This document shows positions 62,972 to 64,000 of a DNA stretch of 64,000 nucleotides, piece by piece. Numbering within the stretch: position 1 is the first letter of the stretch; each line of letters starts with the position of its first letter. Where the stretch lies: positions 62,001 through 126,000 of the forward strand of contig JABYQU010000033.1 of NCBI GenBank assembly GCA_022264855.1, given 5' to 3'. The notes under the pieces are model-generated. The model was not told the origin of the DNA. It ran no database searches and saw nothing but the letters and a program-made list of their open reading frames with translations. The DNA is from Lenzites betulinus. Lineage: Eukaryota; Basidiomycota; Agaricomycetes; Polyporales; Polyporaceae. The position numbers and the translations under genes are program-made.

Positions 62972-64000
62972 TTTAAGGCGTTGGTCCCGTACTCAGTCAC
63001 AGGCGGGTTCTTCGACGGTTACTTTGGGAAGTGCGTGTTACATGATCAATGCATGATGCGCATCATCACCATTTACACAATACAGCTGCTGGGAGCGTAC
63101 AGGCCCGAATTCCTAGGTACACGACCCGAACGTCAGTCACGTCTATGCCCAAAGCCTTTGACCCAACAGCGTTATGCCCATCCCCGTGCCGATCCCATCT
63201 CGCTCTAACAGACTGCGTCCTGGATGACTCCGCGGCGCTTCTGCGCACATCGATGGCTGATATCCTCGCTGTAACCTGGAATGCCCCGGCAGCCCGCAGC
63301 AGGAGCAGCACTCCACCACCATTCCCTCTCATCAACGCCATACAATGTCGAACTGGCTCAAGCTGCACTGGTTGTCACATGCACCGAGTGCGATGACATG
63401 GAGGGTCGGACGCGTGGCAGGGCGATGTACACCAGCAGAAGGTGCCCAGCTGCTCACTCGACCGATTGGATGGAAACGGTACCAACTGGACCCCGTTTCT
63501 CATACGTCGAACATATTGCCGTAAGGATGCCCAACGGCTTCGCTCCAATTCCGAAGAGAAGCTGGGGCTGTCTTTACCCTCTCATGGCACTCTGCTGAAC
63601 CTTACCGATACAGTAAAGGCCTCGCATGGGCCGGACGGAAGAGACGAGCGTGGCGCCCAGCGGCACAGGATCAAGGTCCCCTATATGTCCAATTCGAGAC
63701 CAGGCAGCGGAGACACAGGCACTATTGGAACTGCACTTGCCCCGCTGCCTGCCGCGGTGCGACCGCCTGGGGGCAGCAGAGGCCCGCGTAATACAGTCCT
63801 ACGTTCCATCGATGCGTCGATAACGACACTGCGTTCCAGCTTGTTCCCGCATGCCGAAACGCCGCTAAACCTGTTGCGGCGACTGAATGGCGGTCCGCAC
63901 GCCACGCTTCCCGCTGCACACTCTCGCAGGGGGGGCGGGCGGTCGCGTCTTTCCACGCGGTTAGATCGGCGCAACCGTTCTCTTCCCCCAGGCGGGCGAC
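62972..64000. other. Right-end region, about 1 kb, no gene seen
   Basis: Upstream region of the WOPR gene followed by short unrelated frames on both strands. A gene could begin beyond the right edge. Confidence 0.5.

Overview
The window is a stretch of nuclear chromosome from a filamentous basidiomycete, probably a wood-decay Agaricomycete of the Polyporales type. The evidence is a dense array of genes split by many short introns (about 45-70 nt, GT..AG, often with a CTAAC/CTGAC-like branch site), GC-rich third codon positions, and a typical gene set: bicupin oxalate decarboxylase, class I sesquiterpene synthase, F-box protein, WOPR regulator. The species assignment is inference. Exon joins were built by hand from splice sites, reading phase and family similarity; where I list exons, the lengths sum to a whole number of codons.

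Layout. 0-6.5 kb: CTU2 (tRNA wobble-uridine thiolation, running off the left edge) diverges from URK1 (uridine kinase), followed by a class V PLP enzyme. 7-12.7 kb: three tandem alpha/beta-hydrolase paralogues with identical intron phases; the third carries a one-base frameshift. 13.4-19.7 kb: an F-box-like protein, homogentisate 1,2-dioxygenase and a zinc alcohol dehydrogenase. 19.7-29.2 kb: gene-poor, with one low-complexity hypothetical protein and some weak coding fragments. 29.2-31.6 kb: secreted oxalate decarboxylase. 31.6-35 kb: gene-poor. 35-36.9 kb: a 12-TM-type MFS transporter. 37.7-41.5 kb: alanyl-tRNA synthetase with two in-frame starts that suggest dual targeting. 42.1-42.5 kb: a 100-residue cysteine-free secreted protein. 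45.2-50 kb: a CxxC-rich hypothetical protein and a RING-type protein with SUMO-interacting motifs. 50.2 kb: a six-copy 18-bp minisatellite in the divergent promoter shared with an aldo-keto reductase. 52-53.7 kb: an arrestin-related adaptor with a C-terminal PPxY motif. 55.7-57.0 kb: a terpene synthase. 57.2-60.9 kb: NAS6/PSMD10 (proteasome chaperone) divergent from TFB2 (TFIIH p52). 61.2-62.9 kb: a WOPR (Gti1/Pac2) transcription factor.

Most genes are unrelated housekeeping or metabolic genes placed head-to-head or tail-to-tail; I see no single gene cluster or operon-like system. The closest things to unusual biology are the local hydrolase triplication with one decaying copy, the candidate SUMO-targeted ubiquitin ligase with a split RING, and the dual-start alanyl-tRNA synthetase. 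I found no convincing transposon, CRISPR array, rRNA or tRNA gene.
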